A DNA stretch of 64,000 bases from Paraspadella gotoi (lineage: Eukaryota; Chaetognatha). Of this stretch, positions 22,001 to 34,430 are shown in pieces. Location of the stretch: contig CM119265.1 in the NCBI GenBank assembly GCA_051294375.1, positions 20,491,129 to 20,555,128 of the forward strand. The letters run 5' to 3'. Under the pieces are notes generated by a model. It did no database searches and was not told where the DNA came from. It was given only the letters and a program-made list of their open reading frames with translations. The position numbers were made by a program, and so were the translations under genes. The stretch's first letter is position 1; the number at the start of each line of letters is the position of its first letter.

Positions 22001-23320
22001 CATATATAAGTTGTTCAGGAAGAGTATGAGATAGAAAGCGCGGGCCTTGGAATAAATATACTGAAATTATTCTGGAGCCCAAAAGACAATGAATGCACTT
22101 AGATAACAATCTTACTTGAATGATCGATCGAAAAATATGTTTGAAACAAAAATGAAAGAGATAGAAAATGAATGAAAGAGATATAATTGTGTTAAAATGA
22201 TGACATGTATTGACAAAAACAATGAATATAACTGATTGAATTTAAATGAATAAAACATTGAATTATTCGCCACTCTGAAGGAAAGCATACAGCAAATTCC
22301 ATAATTTCGATTCCAGTAAAATTCCGATACCCGTTCGAGAGAGTTAATCCTCAAAGGGGATTTGACGGCCGAGTGGAACCAAGCCAAAAATTTTGGCGCG
22401 CTGAATATCTAGCGATTTGGAGGATTCAGATAGTCAGGGCGGAGGTAAAAAAAAAAAGAGAGACAAATGTATCAGGTGGCGAAAGCCATTCCGCTGGCCG
22501 AAGGATAGGTATCAGTGAGACTGCATTATTTTTTTTGTGTCAGGTATTCAATCACAAAACAATGAAATGTCAGGCTTAGTCAGATATATCATGGGTGCAG
22601 AATTTTTCCAATCCCTTCTCTATTCCCTCTATCACTCACATAGTGGTTTAACTGTTTAGTTGTTAGTTTTAGACGGTACATCGTCGGTATATTTACAGGG
22701 GCTCAGTTAACTTCATTGTATATGTGTTAAGTCGTTTTACATTTTGAGGCATAATCAGTAAAATGATGATCGATGTGGACGCAACCAGTTTCAACTGGAC
22801 TAACATTCACCAACCGTATCAGCGCCATGTGCCGAGAGGCAAGTCGTTCGCTCCCAAACCCTAAGGCCGGGTTCTTGCCAGTGGTTCGTGCTGCAGTATA
22901 AGAGGACGGGGGCGCTGTAACTCCGCCCTGTAACATTGGTGTTACCAGGCCCTTGATCGCGAGCTCAGGGCTGCTCTAATTTGAACGATTCTGTCGATGT
23001 AAACACCTTATCAAAATTTACTGTCGTCTTCAAAAACTATTTGTTTATTTAGCCATTGACAACCGAAAATTTAACCACACTAGTTTCTAGTACAACTTTT
23101 GTTCTTTACACTGATTACCCAGTGTCGTTAATCAGATTTTTCGCCGTATAGTAAGACGCGTCCACTTGACCGGAAGTTCCAATTTTACCGCCTAAACGGA
23201 GTTTTTTTGCCTTGCACTACTTAAGAAGCATTACTTATCAATATTATTTTTCTTAAGCCAATTATTTAAAAAAATTTTATTTAAGAAAGAAAAAGAAAGG
23301 TTTTCCTCACTATATGGTCA
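19100..23320. other. Low-repeat non-coding DNA, no gene seen
   Basis: About 4.2 kb of mixed sequence with several short open frames (for example 19,846-20,112 plus, 21,641-21,892 plus, 22,727-22,936 minus). None shows convincing splice boundaries. Microsatellites are nearly absent, unlike the rest of the window. Confidence 0.45.
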
Positions 23321-23349
23321 AATAGTGGTCATTATAGTGCGTCAAACGT

Positions 23350-23400
23350 CTAACCTCCTCTAACCTCCTCTAACCTCTTCTAACCTCTTTCTAACCTGCC
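23350..23400 (+). repeat. Imperfect CTAACCTC-type tandem repeat
   Basis: Five near-copies of a 10-11 base unit of the form TCTAACCTCC. The AACCT core is the complement of the TTAGG-type unit of many insect telomeres, but the unit length and imperfection argue against a telomere. Confidence 0.8.
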
Positions 23401-23419
23401 TTCTCACGTCTGGTCCTCG

Positions 23420-23620
23420 CATTGGAGGACGGACGGGCACACTTTCAAGTGCCGGCCGACCCAACATCGAGTTCACTCTTCCGTACGCCTAACAACTCGG
23501 GCAGGAATCCGCTTGCGCGAACCCAATGCCCATACCCCCAGTGGGGCGCCCGTGTCGAAACGGCACCGTGGGAAGTCACCGGAGTGCCCGCAGTGTAAGA
23601 CGATGTGGGTTTTTGTTTGT
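23420..23620 (+). mobile_element. Possible retroelement fragment with CxxC motif
   Basis: A GC-rich patch begins straight after the CTAACC repeat. In one plus frame it reads through RLREPNAHTPSGAPVSKRH and then CPQCKTMWV, a Cys-x-x-Cys pair as found in zinc-finger segments of retroelement proteins. The frame is not closed by recognisable domains and no reverse transcriptase follows. Assignment rests on this motif and on GC contrast with the flanks, so it is weak. Confidence 0.28.
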
Positions 23621-23699
23621 TTCTGAAGCGAGATTGATCGGTAGGGGGGCCGAAGAGGGATGGGATGTTGTCGTTAGGAGAAGAAGATGTTCTGAGAGT

Positions 23700-24035
23700 T
23701 GAGAGAGAGAGAGAGAGAGCAGAGAGAGAAGAGAGAGAGAGATGAGAGCATGAGAGAGAAGAGAGAGAGAGAGCAGAATTAAATAGGGTAACGTTTACTC
23801 GCCCAAACGTTGCCGGATTAACTTTCTTGACATTAAAATCATGACTTTAACGCTTATCTACTTGTCCACGATGTTATATTACGATAAAAAGATGGCCCAA
23901 GGGGATGATGAAATATTCTTCCTTCTCTCTTTCTTCTTCTCCCTCCTCTCTCTCTCCCTTCTCTCTTCCCTCTCTCCTCTCTCTCCTCTCTCTCTCCTGC
24001 TCTCTCTCTCTCTCTCTCTCTGCCCTCTCTCTCGT
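23700..24035 (-). repeat. Dispersed repeat, inverted copy of 6,620-6,905
   Basis: The reverse complement repeats ATATTTCATCATCCC, CTTTTTATCGTAAT, GATTTTAATGT and TTAATCCGGCAACGTTTG in the order seen at 6,720-6,830. A GA tract lies on one side (23,702-23,775) and a CT tract on the other (23,935-24,035). It closes the low-repeat block that starts at 10,450. Confidence 0.7.
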
Positions 24036-24236
24036 CACTCAATTTTCAAATACCGGGGCATTGGCCGTCTACGAATTTTTTCATATGACTGGGTAAAGGA
24101 TGTAAAAGATCATATTGATTGTTTTTCTTTCATAATGTTAATGTCATTTTTGAGATCGAAAAAAGTCAGACCTGTTCTTTCTTTTATATTCCAAATCGGG
24201 CGAACTTGGGAGTTGGCAGCAGACGCTACAGAGGCT

Positions 24237-24237
<1 letters not shown>

Positions 24238-24270
<33 letters not shown>
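24238..24270. repeat. (GA)n microsatellite
   Basis: Sixteen GA units following GGCTC. Confidence 0.9.
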
Positions 24271-24274
<4 letters not shown>

Positions 24275-24689
24275 AATAAAATTCACACGTGACTTTTTTA
24301 TCATTCATTTTTCTTCTCTTTTTTTAACTACTGATTAAAAAAAATTTGTATTTTTGATTTTATTTTTAACCAAGTTAAAGAAATTGTACTAGTTTATCAA
24401 AACCGGCTATAGAAGTCCAGTCCAATCAAAATTCGTTCTGTTTATTGGTAATGTAGAAAAATTGTATTTATTTTTTAGTATTAATAAGTTTAAACTTGTA
24501 AGATAATTTTTCATAAATAACATTCGGGTTAGCAGTAAGGAATTGAATGAAATTAAAAGAAGTGGAATGAAAAGACTAAGAAAAACATGGAAATGATGAG
24601 AGAGGCAACCAAAAAAAATGGAGAAAAATAGAAAAGAACAAAAAAAGGCCACATTTTTCTAAGTTCCCTATTTCAGTTAAAATACTAGG

Positions 24690-24840
24690 TTATGTGTTAA
24701 TAGTATTATGGGTTTGGTTTGTGATTATGGTTAGGTTAGAATTTGGTTAAGGTTTACAGTTAGGGGATAAGTTCAGGAATTCTAGTTTAGGATAAGGTTA
24801 TATATTTGAGTTAAAATTAAGTTCAGGAGTTAGGAACAGA
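24690..24840 (+). repeat. Degenerate GTTAGG-like sequence
   Basis: Loose recurrence of GGTTAG, AGTTAGG and GGTTAAGG words over 150 bases (for example GGTTAGGTTAG near 24,729). It resembles a decayed interstitial telomere-like repeat, but the spacing is irregular. Confidence 0.4.
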
Positions 24841-25038
24841 AACGAAACGTTTTCGGAAAATAATACCATAAAAACATGAGGGAGAACGAAAAAGATGAAA
24901 GAAAAAGAAATGAAGTAGAAAAACGAAAGAAGGAGATAAAAATGACGAGAAGGAGAACGAGAGAAAAAAAGGGAGAATAGATTCCCAGAAGATTTCACGT
25001 GCTTTTTGTCACCATCGAGTTTCGACCTTAAAACAGTC

Positions 25039-25063
25039 GACGACGACGACGACGACGACGACG
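25039..25063. repeat. (CGA)n microsatellite
   Basis: Eight CGA units after CAGT, followed by imperfect CGA/ACA triplets up to about 25,135. Confidence 0.9.
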
Positions 25064-25529
25064 ACAAATCTGATGTCACGAGAGACTAACGAAAGACGAG
25101 ACGACAACAACGAATACGACAGTGACGACGACGACGCAAAAAATCAGAACGATTACATCATTAATGATAAACAATTTGGACGAAATAAGACAAAGGAGAA
25201 TTTCAGCCTTTATTTTTGACATTAAGTAAATACGAGTGTAGAATATTCAAATGCTCAGTAAGAAATTCGTTATAAATGAGCAACAAAAAAAATTGTGAAA
25301 CTTTTCAAAATTGGTTGTAATTGGATAGAGAAATCTTGAAACGGACCCCGTTCGGACAACAGCTCAAATTTTTTTTTAAATTTCAACTTTATTCTTTGTT
25401 CGCATATTCTTCTTTATTCTTCGTTTCTCTTCTTCGCTAATCCTAAACAAGTGAATTTTCTCTCGTGACGGATTCTGTCCCGTTAGCCCGTGTCCTTCTC
25501 CCGAGCGAAAACCTCCTCCTCTTTCTCTT

Positions 25530-25720
25530 TCTCCTCCTCCTCCTCCTCCTCCTGACTCCTCCTCTTCTCCCTTTCCTCGATTTCGTCATCAGCTATATAT
25601 TTCTCTCTCTCTCATCTCTCTCTCTCTTCTCATCTCGACTCTCTCTCTCCTCTCTCTTCTCTCTTCATCTCGTCTCTCTCTCCTCCGCTCCTCTTCTCTT
25701 CTTCTCTTTCTCATTCTGTG
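25530..25720. repeat. (TCC)n followed by interrupted (TC)n
   Basis: A TCC run near 25,533-25,553, then CT-rich sequence with ATCTC interruptions. Open frames here are Leu/Ser or Arg/Glu runs and are artefacts of composition. Confidence 0.85.
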
Positions 25721-25837
25721 ACACAGAATCTTCTCCTCGCAACGTTTTTTTTTTCTTCTTTTTTTTTCTCCACTTATCTCCTTTTTTTTCGTCACTCAGA
25801 CTCGTTTTCTTTTCGCCCATCGATTGACGTCGCTTTC

Positions 25838-25844
25838 TTTCTTG

Positions 25845-25943
<99 letters not shown>

Positions 25944-25946
25944 TAT
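25838..25946. repeat. (CTTT)n microsatellite
   Basis: About 26 CTTT units with one early GCTT interruption. It is the second long CTTT array in the window. Confidence 0.95.
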
Positions 25947-26353
25947 TTTTATACTTTAATCACTTCCTAAGCATTTTATTTCGTTTTTAGTTCAAATTAT
26001 GTTTTTTGAAAACTATTTTTCCCCTTCATCGATCTATATTTTTTGGTTTGCTATATTTTTAATCAATAAGTCATAGTACTGCATTATTTTGATTTATTTT
26101 TTCAGGATTATTCTCAGCAAACCTCTCTTCTTACTTTTCTAGTGATTTTTTTGTTTCACTCTTTATTCTTTTCACTTTTTTCCTATTTTTACTTTATTTT
26201 GTTTTTTCTTTTTGACCAGAAATATATTCATGTTCCACTCAGTCTTTCCTAATCTTATCAGAGTTTTCTCCTTTTCCTTTCTGTGACTTTCTTTCCCTCT
26301 TGAAAAATGTTACCCTTTTTTTTTCCTGTCGTTCCTCATATTCATTGTCTCTC

Positions 26354-26416
26354 TCGGATCTCTCTCTCTCTCTCTCTCTCTCATCTCATCTCTCTCTCTC
26401 TCTCTCTCTCTCTCTA
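26354..26416. repeat. (TC)n microsatellite
   Basis: TC dinucleotide run with one ATCTCATC interruption. Confidence 0.9.
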
Positions 26417-26662
26417 GCCTCCCTTTCTTTTTCACATTCATTGAGATTTTCCAATTTTCACCGCCGACTAATTTTGAGTTCAATCTCAAAAAAAGAAGAA
26501 AAAAGATATAATACTTTTTTCTCCCTTATTTCGATTCAGTTCCTTTTATAATCTTTTATTTCCTTCCATTTTTTTTCATTCGAAAAAGATGCTGGATATT
26601 TTTTTTATATATTTTTTAGAGCAGCTGTTTTCGTGACATCAGTTTTTAGCTATTGCTATTGT

Positions 26663-27165
26663 TTCCTTCGGTTCCACGGAGAAAATTAATGTTTCATTTT
26701 GTTTTTTTTTTCCTGAAAGGAGAAACTTGATTAAAACAAAAATTCCTCAGTGAAACAATAGAACAAAAGAAACCGAATCGAAAAACGTTTAGCGACGAGA
26801 GAAATGATAAAAAAAGAATATAACAAATCAAAAAGTAATAATAAAACAATAATTTAAAACAAAAACGCTAACGCTGAAGAACGGGGCAAGGTGCAAATCG
26901 CCGGCCATAATAGTAAATAATTGCGAGTGCCTTTTTACCAAAAAAAAAAAAAAAAAAAAGAATCAATAAAAATACTTCAAAAATAATTAAACAACGCGAA
27001 AAAGTTTGAATAAAAAATTTAAAACAACATTTGCTTCACTTGTTCAACTCTTTCACTCTTTTAGCTACGCACGTAACTTTTCAAAGGTAAGAAACTAGTT
27101 TTAGTTGGTGGGAGCTGTTGCGAACTTTGCTCGGAGAATGAGAGAGAGGGAGAGAGAGGGAGAGA

Positions 27166-27205
<40 letters not shown>

Positions 27206-28436
27206 GAGATAGAACGTGAAAATGTGACACTCGTCCCTCGGGGCAGCCGGCCCGGGTGAAACAATTAAAAATGAAAGATAATAAAGATAAGGAGGGGGAA
27301 GAGGAAGAGTTGTTCTTTAAAAAAAAAGTGGATGAGCATAAAGAAGAGTGAGAACTTCACTTTTATTCACTTTTATTCACTTTTTTTTTACGCTGACATT
27401 CAAAGCCACATCTTTTCTCGTTTTTCTTTGACCTGCGAAATTTATAATCTGCGAAACAGAAAAATCCTTTTTGGGTGAATCTTTTAATCTTGGCTTTAAA
27501 ATCTATTCCCTAGAATCTATTACTTATAATTAATCATTAATAATTATTCTAAAACGCTCCCTATTTGAAATTATATTTTTTGTCATAATTTGTTTTAATG
27601 ACACCTTATGTGGTTGGTAGTGGCTACATAACGATTTTCTATAAATAAAAACACCAGAATATTTGTAACAATAAAATTTATCGAAAATAAACTAGAACTG
27701 GTTTGCCAAAGATTGCATTCTCGTATTTATGCAATGAGCTGAGAATGAATTAAACGAAAAATTATTAAACTATATTAAAGCCATAAAAAACACGAAATTC
27801 TTCTTGAAGACGTCAAATTTTGAGCTGAACAATTGTGAACTTGACTTTTTCTGTCACTGAGATCAATTCTTATCTCATTCAAGTTGAATTTTTTATTCGA
27901 AACTTTTTTTTCCGTTCTTCGATCCTCTCCAGAACCGAACAGCTCAGTTATATATTCACAAAACAACGAGATTTATTATCGAATTTTATAAATATTAATA
28001 ATGTGATACGTTCTCGTCAATAGACTGAAAACTGAAGAATAAATCGAAAAATAAACTTTAAAAATATTTACTAGTACGTAGATTGCGGCTTACATAGTAA
28101 AACTAATAATATTACGATTTTCATAACTTGGTATTGGTAATAATACAATTACTTTGGTTGTTTAACAATTCCAAACACGATTTCTTCCTCAGGTCGGCAC
28201 TGAATGTTATTCGGCTCATCTTCGTTTTTCACGTCCTGATTTTGCATCAATTAAGACAAATTAAAAAAAAAACACAAACAAAAGTGAATCGATTTAACCT
28301 CCGCGGCAAACACGAGTAAAAAAAAAAAACAAACGAGGAAAAGAGAGAACTAAAAACCAAATCCCTTAAAAGAGGGACGAGAAACTCATTTCGTAATATC
28401 CTTTTCTTTCACTTGATTTTCTTTTTCTTTTTTTTT
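26663..28436 (+). repeat. Block B, copy 1 (again at 41,072-42,930)
   Basis: The same sequence recurs in direct orientation at 41,072-42,930. Shared landmarks are GGGGCAAGGTGCAAATCGCC, GGCAGCCGGCCCGGGTGAA, CACTTTTATTCACTTTTATT and GGTCGGCACTGAATGTTATT. The copies differ by many one-base indels. No exon is apparent. Copy 1 ends in TTTCTTTTTTTTTCTAG, where it switches into an inverted piece of block A, whereas copy 2 runs directly into the start of block A. Confidence 0.85.
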
Positions 28437-29794
28437 CTAGCGTTTTACGGGTCCCATCGCTTGTACACCCACCCAATACCCCCCTTTCCCCTACGGGCCC
28501 CGTGGGCCGCCCGGATTTTTCTGGCACGATTTGGTCCCCAGGGTAGAAAAGGCGAAGCGAATGAAACGTCATTTCCGATCTGGGGGGATTCTTTTGGGGG
28601 GGGGCGGACCTAGGGGGGGGAAACCAATTCAGGGACGACGGGCTTTTGATTTCGGGGTTAGAAGCGCAAAGAAACGAAATTGAAGCGTTCGAGTGGCTTA
28701 GGTTTTGTTATTTTCATCTACTTCGTTCATGCATAGTGCACAAAGGCGAAGCTAGATTATTTTGATAACGCATTTTCTTTTTCCCGTGGAATTGAATTGG
28801 CGATATAGAAATAATAATGGCAATAATAATATTGAGATATTGTCGATGAATAATAGATGATGGATTTTTTCATAAAAGAACGCGTTCTCCTGTTATGTAT
28901 TTTCAAGATTATCCAGCATTTTACGATTAAGAACGAATACTTTTTATGATTTTTTTAAAAGCTGTTATTGTGACACGCCATTGACATTTTTCCCCGACTT
29001 GGACACAAATCGTTTTTTGGATCGTGACTCTTTCTCTGCATCAATTTAATTCCATTTAATCGCTTCTCGAATAAAATTTAAACTTTATCTCTTGCGGATA
29101 TTAAAGTGACAACTTTTTTTTACAAACTTCACTTTTTTCGCCCAAGGTCTATGTGTTTTATTTAAAACTTTTCATTTCCGATATTTAAGCCCTCGTAGTA
29201 ATAAAGGATAAAGGATAGTTCCCTCGAAAGTGATATGCCCTAATCCCTAATAATATTTTCCAGCCCACTTTTTCCACCACCCTACTACATCCACGACATC
29301 GTCCGAATCATCTCTCCCCCCCCGTCCCCCTCTCGTAATATCCCACCCCATTACATTTTCCCATAATCACACTCTCTCTCTTCTCTCTCTCCCCCTTAAG
29401 GCTGCCGAGGTTTTGTTTACGTTTTCCGTTTACCTCAAACATTCGTGAAGTATTTTGTTGCTTCGCCTTCCGTCGAACCAATGGAGTTTTTTTTTTTTTT
29501 TTTTTTTTTTTTGTCGCATCGGTCTATTCGCAGGCGCCGATGCGGTCTTCTGCGGCGGCCGATGCGTCTTTAGGCGGCGCCCAAGTAATGACGCCCGAGA
29601 CGACGGGGCGACGAAAATCGGTCGCCTTCAAAACTTTTTGGCGTCGTCGTCGTCGTCGTCGTCGTCGTCGGCGTCGCGTCCGTCGATGGGCAGAAAATGG
29701 AAAGAAGGAAGACGCTTTTTCCCTCTCTCTCTCACTTTTGGCTCCCACTCTCTCTTTTTCCGTCTCTATCTCGGTCTTTCTCTCGTTCTTTCCG

Positions 29795-29864
<70 letters not shown>

Positions 29865-30155
29865 TGGTTCGCCAGCCAACCAAGTTCCGCTTCTCGCGTG
29901 ACGTCGGAAGGAAAAATTGCAAATCAGGCGGAAGGCCTCGCCGTCTTTCTTTGTTTTTCCTTCGATTCGCCGACGATGTGAACGACGGGTGTGAACGTCT
30001 TCCTGAGCGTCGTTGTGAACGTCGTCGTGAACGTTGTTGTGAACGCAGGTTCCTGGGCCAAAGTTGATCTTCTTTTCTCCTTCGCGTTTGGATTCCTTCA
30101 AGATCGGAAATTCTTCACGAATTTTTTTCCCTTTTTTTCTTTCTCTCTTTTTTTT
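28437..30155 (-). repeat. Block A fragment, inverted
   Basis: The reverse complement matches about 31,130-32,875. ACGGGTCCCATCGCTTGTAC at 28,447 mirrors the word near 32,840-32,865. The (TCG)n, poly(T) and CT tracts mirror (CGA)n, poly(A) and GA tracts. At about 30,155 the orientation switches back abruptly to the plus-strand start of block A (TTTCCCTTTACGAAAG). A fold-back read or misjoin explains this readily. Confidence 0.8.
29485..29512 (+). repeat. Poly(T) homopolymer
   Basis: About 26 T. The matching position in other copies is a poly(A) of different length (31,790-31,820; 44,394-44,410; 47,741-47,772), as expected where homopolymer lengths are poorly determined. Confidence 0.85.
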
Positions 30156-30296
30156 TGTTTCCCTTTACGAAAGAAATTCGGCCTTAATTTTCTGCGATTG
30201 AGTCTGCTTACCGTTGCTAGGAAGACGATAGAATCACCTCTTCAGCAATCAGAGGAAAAAAGAGAGACGAAAGACTGACTGACTCCCGAAACAGAA

Positions 30297-30321
30297 NNNN
30301 NNNNNNNNNNNNNNNNNNNNN
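30297..30321. other. 25-N assembly gap
   Basis: The 140 bases to its left (30,156-30,296) repeat the 130 bases to its right (30,322-30,450). Both contain TTTACGAAA, GACGAT(T)AGAATCACC and AAAGACTGACTGACTCC. Two ends were extended over the same sequence without being merged. Confidence 0.95.
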
Positions 30322-30941
30322 GTTTCCTTTACGAAAAATCGCCTTAATTTTTTCTGCCGCTCTGAGTCTGCTTCCGTTTAGGAAGGACGATTAGAATCAC
30401 CTTCAGAATCAGAGGAAAAAGGAGAGAAAGACTGACTGACTCCGAAACAGAGAAGATAAAAAAAAGATCGATAAAGATCTTCCCCTTCAATTCGGTCTTA
30501 CAACAGTTTTTCTCTTTTGAAACAAAGAGGAAGAAATCAGTTGCTCGAAACGAAAAAAGTCGCGACTCGGAAAATCCCACACTATATATATATATTACCG
30601 AAAGTAATTTTCCAGTTAAATTCGTTCGATTTATCGGAGAATCCTGCTCCCCTTAAGAAAAAATAAAGGCGGACGACGCAAGAATCCCAATTTTCCGACC
30701 GACTAAAGAATTTTTACGACGACGAAAACGCACGACGACGACGACCGGACTTCCATAACCCGCCTCAAAGACTTTTACCCTCCACCCTCCACCCCTCACC
30801 TCTTCCACTCCCGCCATTATCGGCGTCCCAACAAAAAACCAGGGCGGGTTTTTCATAGTCTCCTCGCCCCCCCAATCCTTCGCGTCACCCGGCCCCTTTC
30901 CTGCCGTCTCATCGGCCGCTTCCGGCGCTGCCGCCTCGCTC

Positions 30942-30971
30942 TATATAAAGTCGTTACCTTGAGTACCATCA
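30942..30971 (+). promoter_or_regulatory. Core promoter, copy in block A1
   Basis: TATATAAAG at 30,942, with TACCATCACAAC about 27-30 bases downstream giving a TCA initiator. Same element as the better preserved copy at 43,558. Confidence 0.45.
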
Positions 30972-31475
30972 CAACAAATCGTCATCATTCAACAATCATC
31001 AACTTTGGGACGCGGAAGGAGATAGAGAGAAGATAGACAGAAGAGACGATTCTCCCCCTCTCACTCTCTTTTTTTATTTTCTCCTAGCCGATACAGTAAA
31101 TACAGGAAACCCATTTCCCAAGAAGCGCAGAGAAAAGAGAGAAAGAAAAAAAGGGGAAAAAAAATTCGTGAAGAATTTCGATCGATCTGAAGGAATCCAA
31201 ACGCGAGGAGAAAAGAAGATCAACTTTGGCCCAGGAACCTGCGTTCACAACAACGTTCACGACGAACGTTCACAACGACGCTCAGGAAGACGTTCACACC
31301 CGTCGTTCACATCGTCGGCGAATCGAAGGAAAAACCAAAGAAAGAGCGCGAGGCCTCGCCTGATTTGCAATTTTTCTTCCGACGTCACGCGAGAAGCGGA
31401 ACTTGGTTGGCGCCGACCAGATAGGAAGAGAGAGAGAGAGAAGGAGAGAGAAAGGAGAGAGAGAAAGAGCAAGAG

Positions 31476-31511
<36 letters not shown>

Positions 31512-31628
31512 CGGAAAGAACGAGAGAAAGACCTGAGATAGAGACGGAGAAAAGAGAGAGTGGGAGCCAAAGTGAGAGAGAGAGGGAAAAAGCGTCTTCC
31601 TTCTTTCCATTTTCTGCCCATCGCGACG

Positions 31629-31664
<36 letters not shown>

Positions 31665-31785
31665 CCAAAGTTTTGAAGGCGCCGAATTTTCGTCGCTCCC
31701 GTCGTCTCGGCGTCATTACTTGGGCGCCGCCTAAAGACGCATCGGCGCCGCAGAAGACCGCATCGGCGCCGCGAATAGACCGAGC

Positions 31786-31823
<38 letters not shown>

Positions 31824-33638
31824 CATTGGCCGACGGAAGGCGAAGCAAACAAAAATACTTCCACGAATGTTTGAGGTAAACGGAAAACGTAAACAAAACC
31901 TCTGCAGCTTAAGGGGGAGAGAGAGAGAGCAGAGAGAGTGTGATTATGGGAAAATGTAATGGGGTGGGATATTACGAGAGGGCGGACGAGGGGGGGGAGA
32001 TGATTCGGAGGATGTCGTGGATGTAGTAGGGTGGTGGAAAGTGGGCTGGAAAAATTATTATTAGGGATTAGGGCATATCACTTTCAGGGAAACTATCCTT
32101 TATCCTTTATTACTACAGGGCTAAATATCGGAAATGAAAAGTTTTAAATAAAACACATAGACCTTGGGCGAAAAAAGTGAAGTTTGGTAAAAAAAAGTTG
32201 TCACTTTAATATCCGCAAGAGATAAAGTTTAAATTTTATTCGAGAAGCGATTAAATGGAATTAAAATTGATGCAGAGAAAGAGTCACGATCCAAAAAACG
32301 ATTTGTGTCCAAGTCGGGGAAAAATGTCAATGGGCGTGTCACAAAACAGCTTTTAAAAAAATATAAAGTATTCGTTCTTAATCGTAAAATGCTGGATAAT
32401 CTTGAAAATACATAACATGAGAACGCGTTCTTTTATGAAAAAATCCTCATCTATTATTCATCGACAATATCTAAATATTATTATTGCATTATTATTTCTA
32501 TATCGCCAATTCAATTCCACGGGAAAAAGAAATGCGTTATCAAAATAATCTAGGCTTCGCCTTTGTGCACTATGCATGAACGAGTAGATGAAAATAACAA
32601 AACCTAAAGCCACTCGAACGTTCAATTTCGTTTCTTTGCGCTTCTAACCCCGAAAATCAAAAGCCCGTCGTCCCTGAATTGGTTTCCCCCCCCTAGGTCC
32701 GCCCCCCCCCAAAGAATCCCCCCAGATCGGAAATGACGTTTCATTCGCTTCGCCTTTTCTACCCTGGGGACCAAATCGTGCCAGAAAAATCCGGGCGGCC
32801 CACGGGGGCCCGTTAGGAAAGGGGGGTATTGGGTGGGTTGGTACAAGCGATGGGACCCGTAAACGCGCTTAGAGTCATAAATAAATATATCGGAGCTTCC
32901 TATCCACGAGTGAGATCTCAAGACCTCGACGCGCTGTTATTACGTATTGCGCCCTTTCTGATATTTATAAATCAGGTGGCGATTAAGTTTTTTTTTTCGG
33001 TTTTAAAATATATATTGTTTAGTATTGTTACAGTTGGGCGGGGTTTACGTTAATGATTTTTGTTGTTGGTTGTAAATTAGACCTCTGTTTATAAAACTTT
33101 TATTAACCTTTTTTTAAAACCTGCCCACGTTGATTCTTCCCTACTAAAGTCTCAGTCAGTGACGCAAATGAAAAACGTCAAGCCCTGGTAAAACCCTTTC
33201 GTCAAATTCCTCTAGTCCTCTAAACAATAGCTCTTCATCCATCACCCTGATTTATTTTCCATTCAAACCCCTGATTTCGTTCCATTCATCTCTGCTATTC
33301 GACGTTGCCATTCCTATTTTAATGGTCTTAATTTGTTTTCAATCCCTCCGATCTTTCGACCCTTTTTCTGTTCCTTTTTTCCTTTTTTTTTTTAATCTCG
33401 CACAAAGATTCCTTTTGATCTTTTCCTTTTTTTCCATCTTTCTTTCGTTGCTTTTCTCAAGATTTTTTCTTTCTTTTTATAGTGTGCCATTTTATTTTTT
33501 TGTAGGGGACTCTTTATCTCGTTCTCTGTCTCGCTTTTCTCTCTATTTCTGTCGCTCACTTTCTCCTTTCTCTTTGCTCTATTATTTATTTGTCTTCCTG
33601 ATTTATCCGGCCACCCCCCCGAAAATTCCATCATTTAA

Positions 33639-33675
<37 letters not shown>

Positions 33676-33781
33676 TCTCGTCTCTCTCTTCTCGCTTCTC
33701 TCTCTCTCTCTCTCTCTCTGTTCCATCGAAAGCCGTACGGCGCATCCATACCAAAAATCGATTCTCTCTCTCTCTCTCTCT

Positions 33782-33824
<43 letters not shown>

Positions 33825-34315
33825 TTCTCTCTCTCCTCGTCATTCATCATCCTCAGTATGAATGAAAGAATCCAAGTTTCAGTTTGAGTCTCGTCCTGCA
33901 CGAATCCATATACATGAGGCTGCCCCTCCTCCGCCCCCCATCTTAGGGGTAAGACGAGCCGGGTGAGGCGGGTTTAGGCAGGTCCGTAGGCTGGCCGTGA
34001 GTCTGGGTGGAGGGGCACCAGTGACCTCATTCACGAGCGGAGGCGCCCGCCTCATGTCGTCGTCGTGCGTCTCGTCGTCTTTTTTGAAGGCGACGAGGAG
34101 GCCGGGCGACTTCCGAGTTAACCTTTGCATTTTAGTTCGAAAACAATGAACATCGGATGGAGGAGAGAGAGAGAAGAGAGAGAGAGGATGAGAGAGAAGA
34201 GAGAGGAGAGAAGCGAGGAGAGAGAGGAGAGAGAGAGAAGGGGATTTGAATAACGAATAATAAACATAGGTCCTGCGGTATTTCGTCTGTCCATTCTCTC
34301 TATTTTTATATCTGG

Positions 34316-34430
34316 TCTTTTCTTTTCTTTCTTTCTTTCTTTCTCTTTCTTTCTTTTCTTTCTTTTCTTTCTTTCTTTCTTTCTTCTTTCTTTCTTTCTT
34401 TTTTTTTCTTTCTTTTTTCTTTCTTTATTT
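34316..34430. repeat. Imperfect (CTTT)n array in block A1
   Basis: CTTT units with many T insertions. The equivalent array at 50,216-50,308 is a cleaner, nearly perfect CTTT run. Confidence 0.85.

Noticed and set aside
22727-22936. 69-codon minus-strand frame starting MLQGGVTAPPSSY
   Set aside because: Ordinary composition, but no splice or promoter context and no recognised family. Its length is within chance for this GC content.
29455-30067. Possible genes over the TCG, CT and GTTCACAACGACG regions of block A
   Set aside because: The frames are broken differently in every copy and consist of Ser/Leu or Arg/Glu runs. No frame is preserved among copies, so they are more likely untranslated or intergenic.
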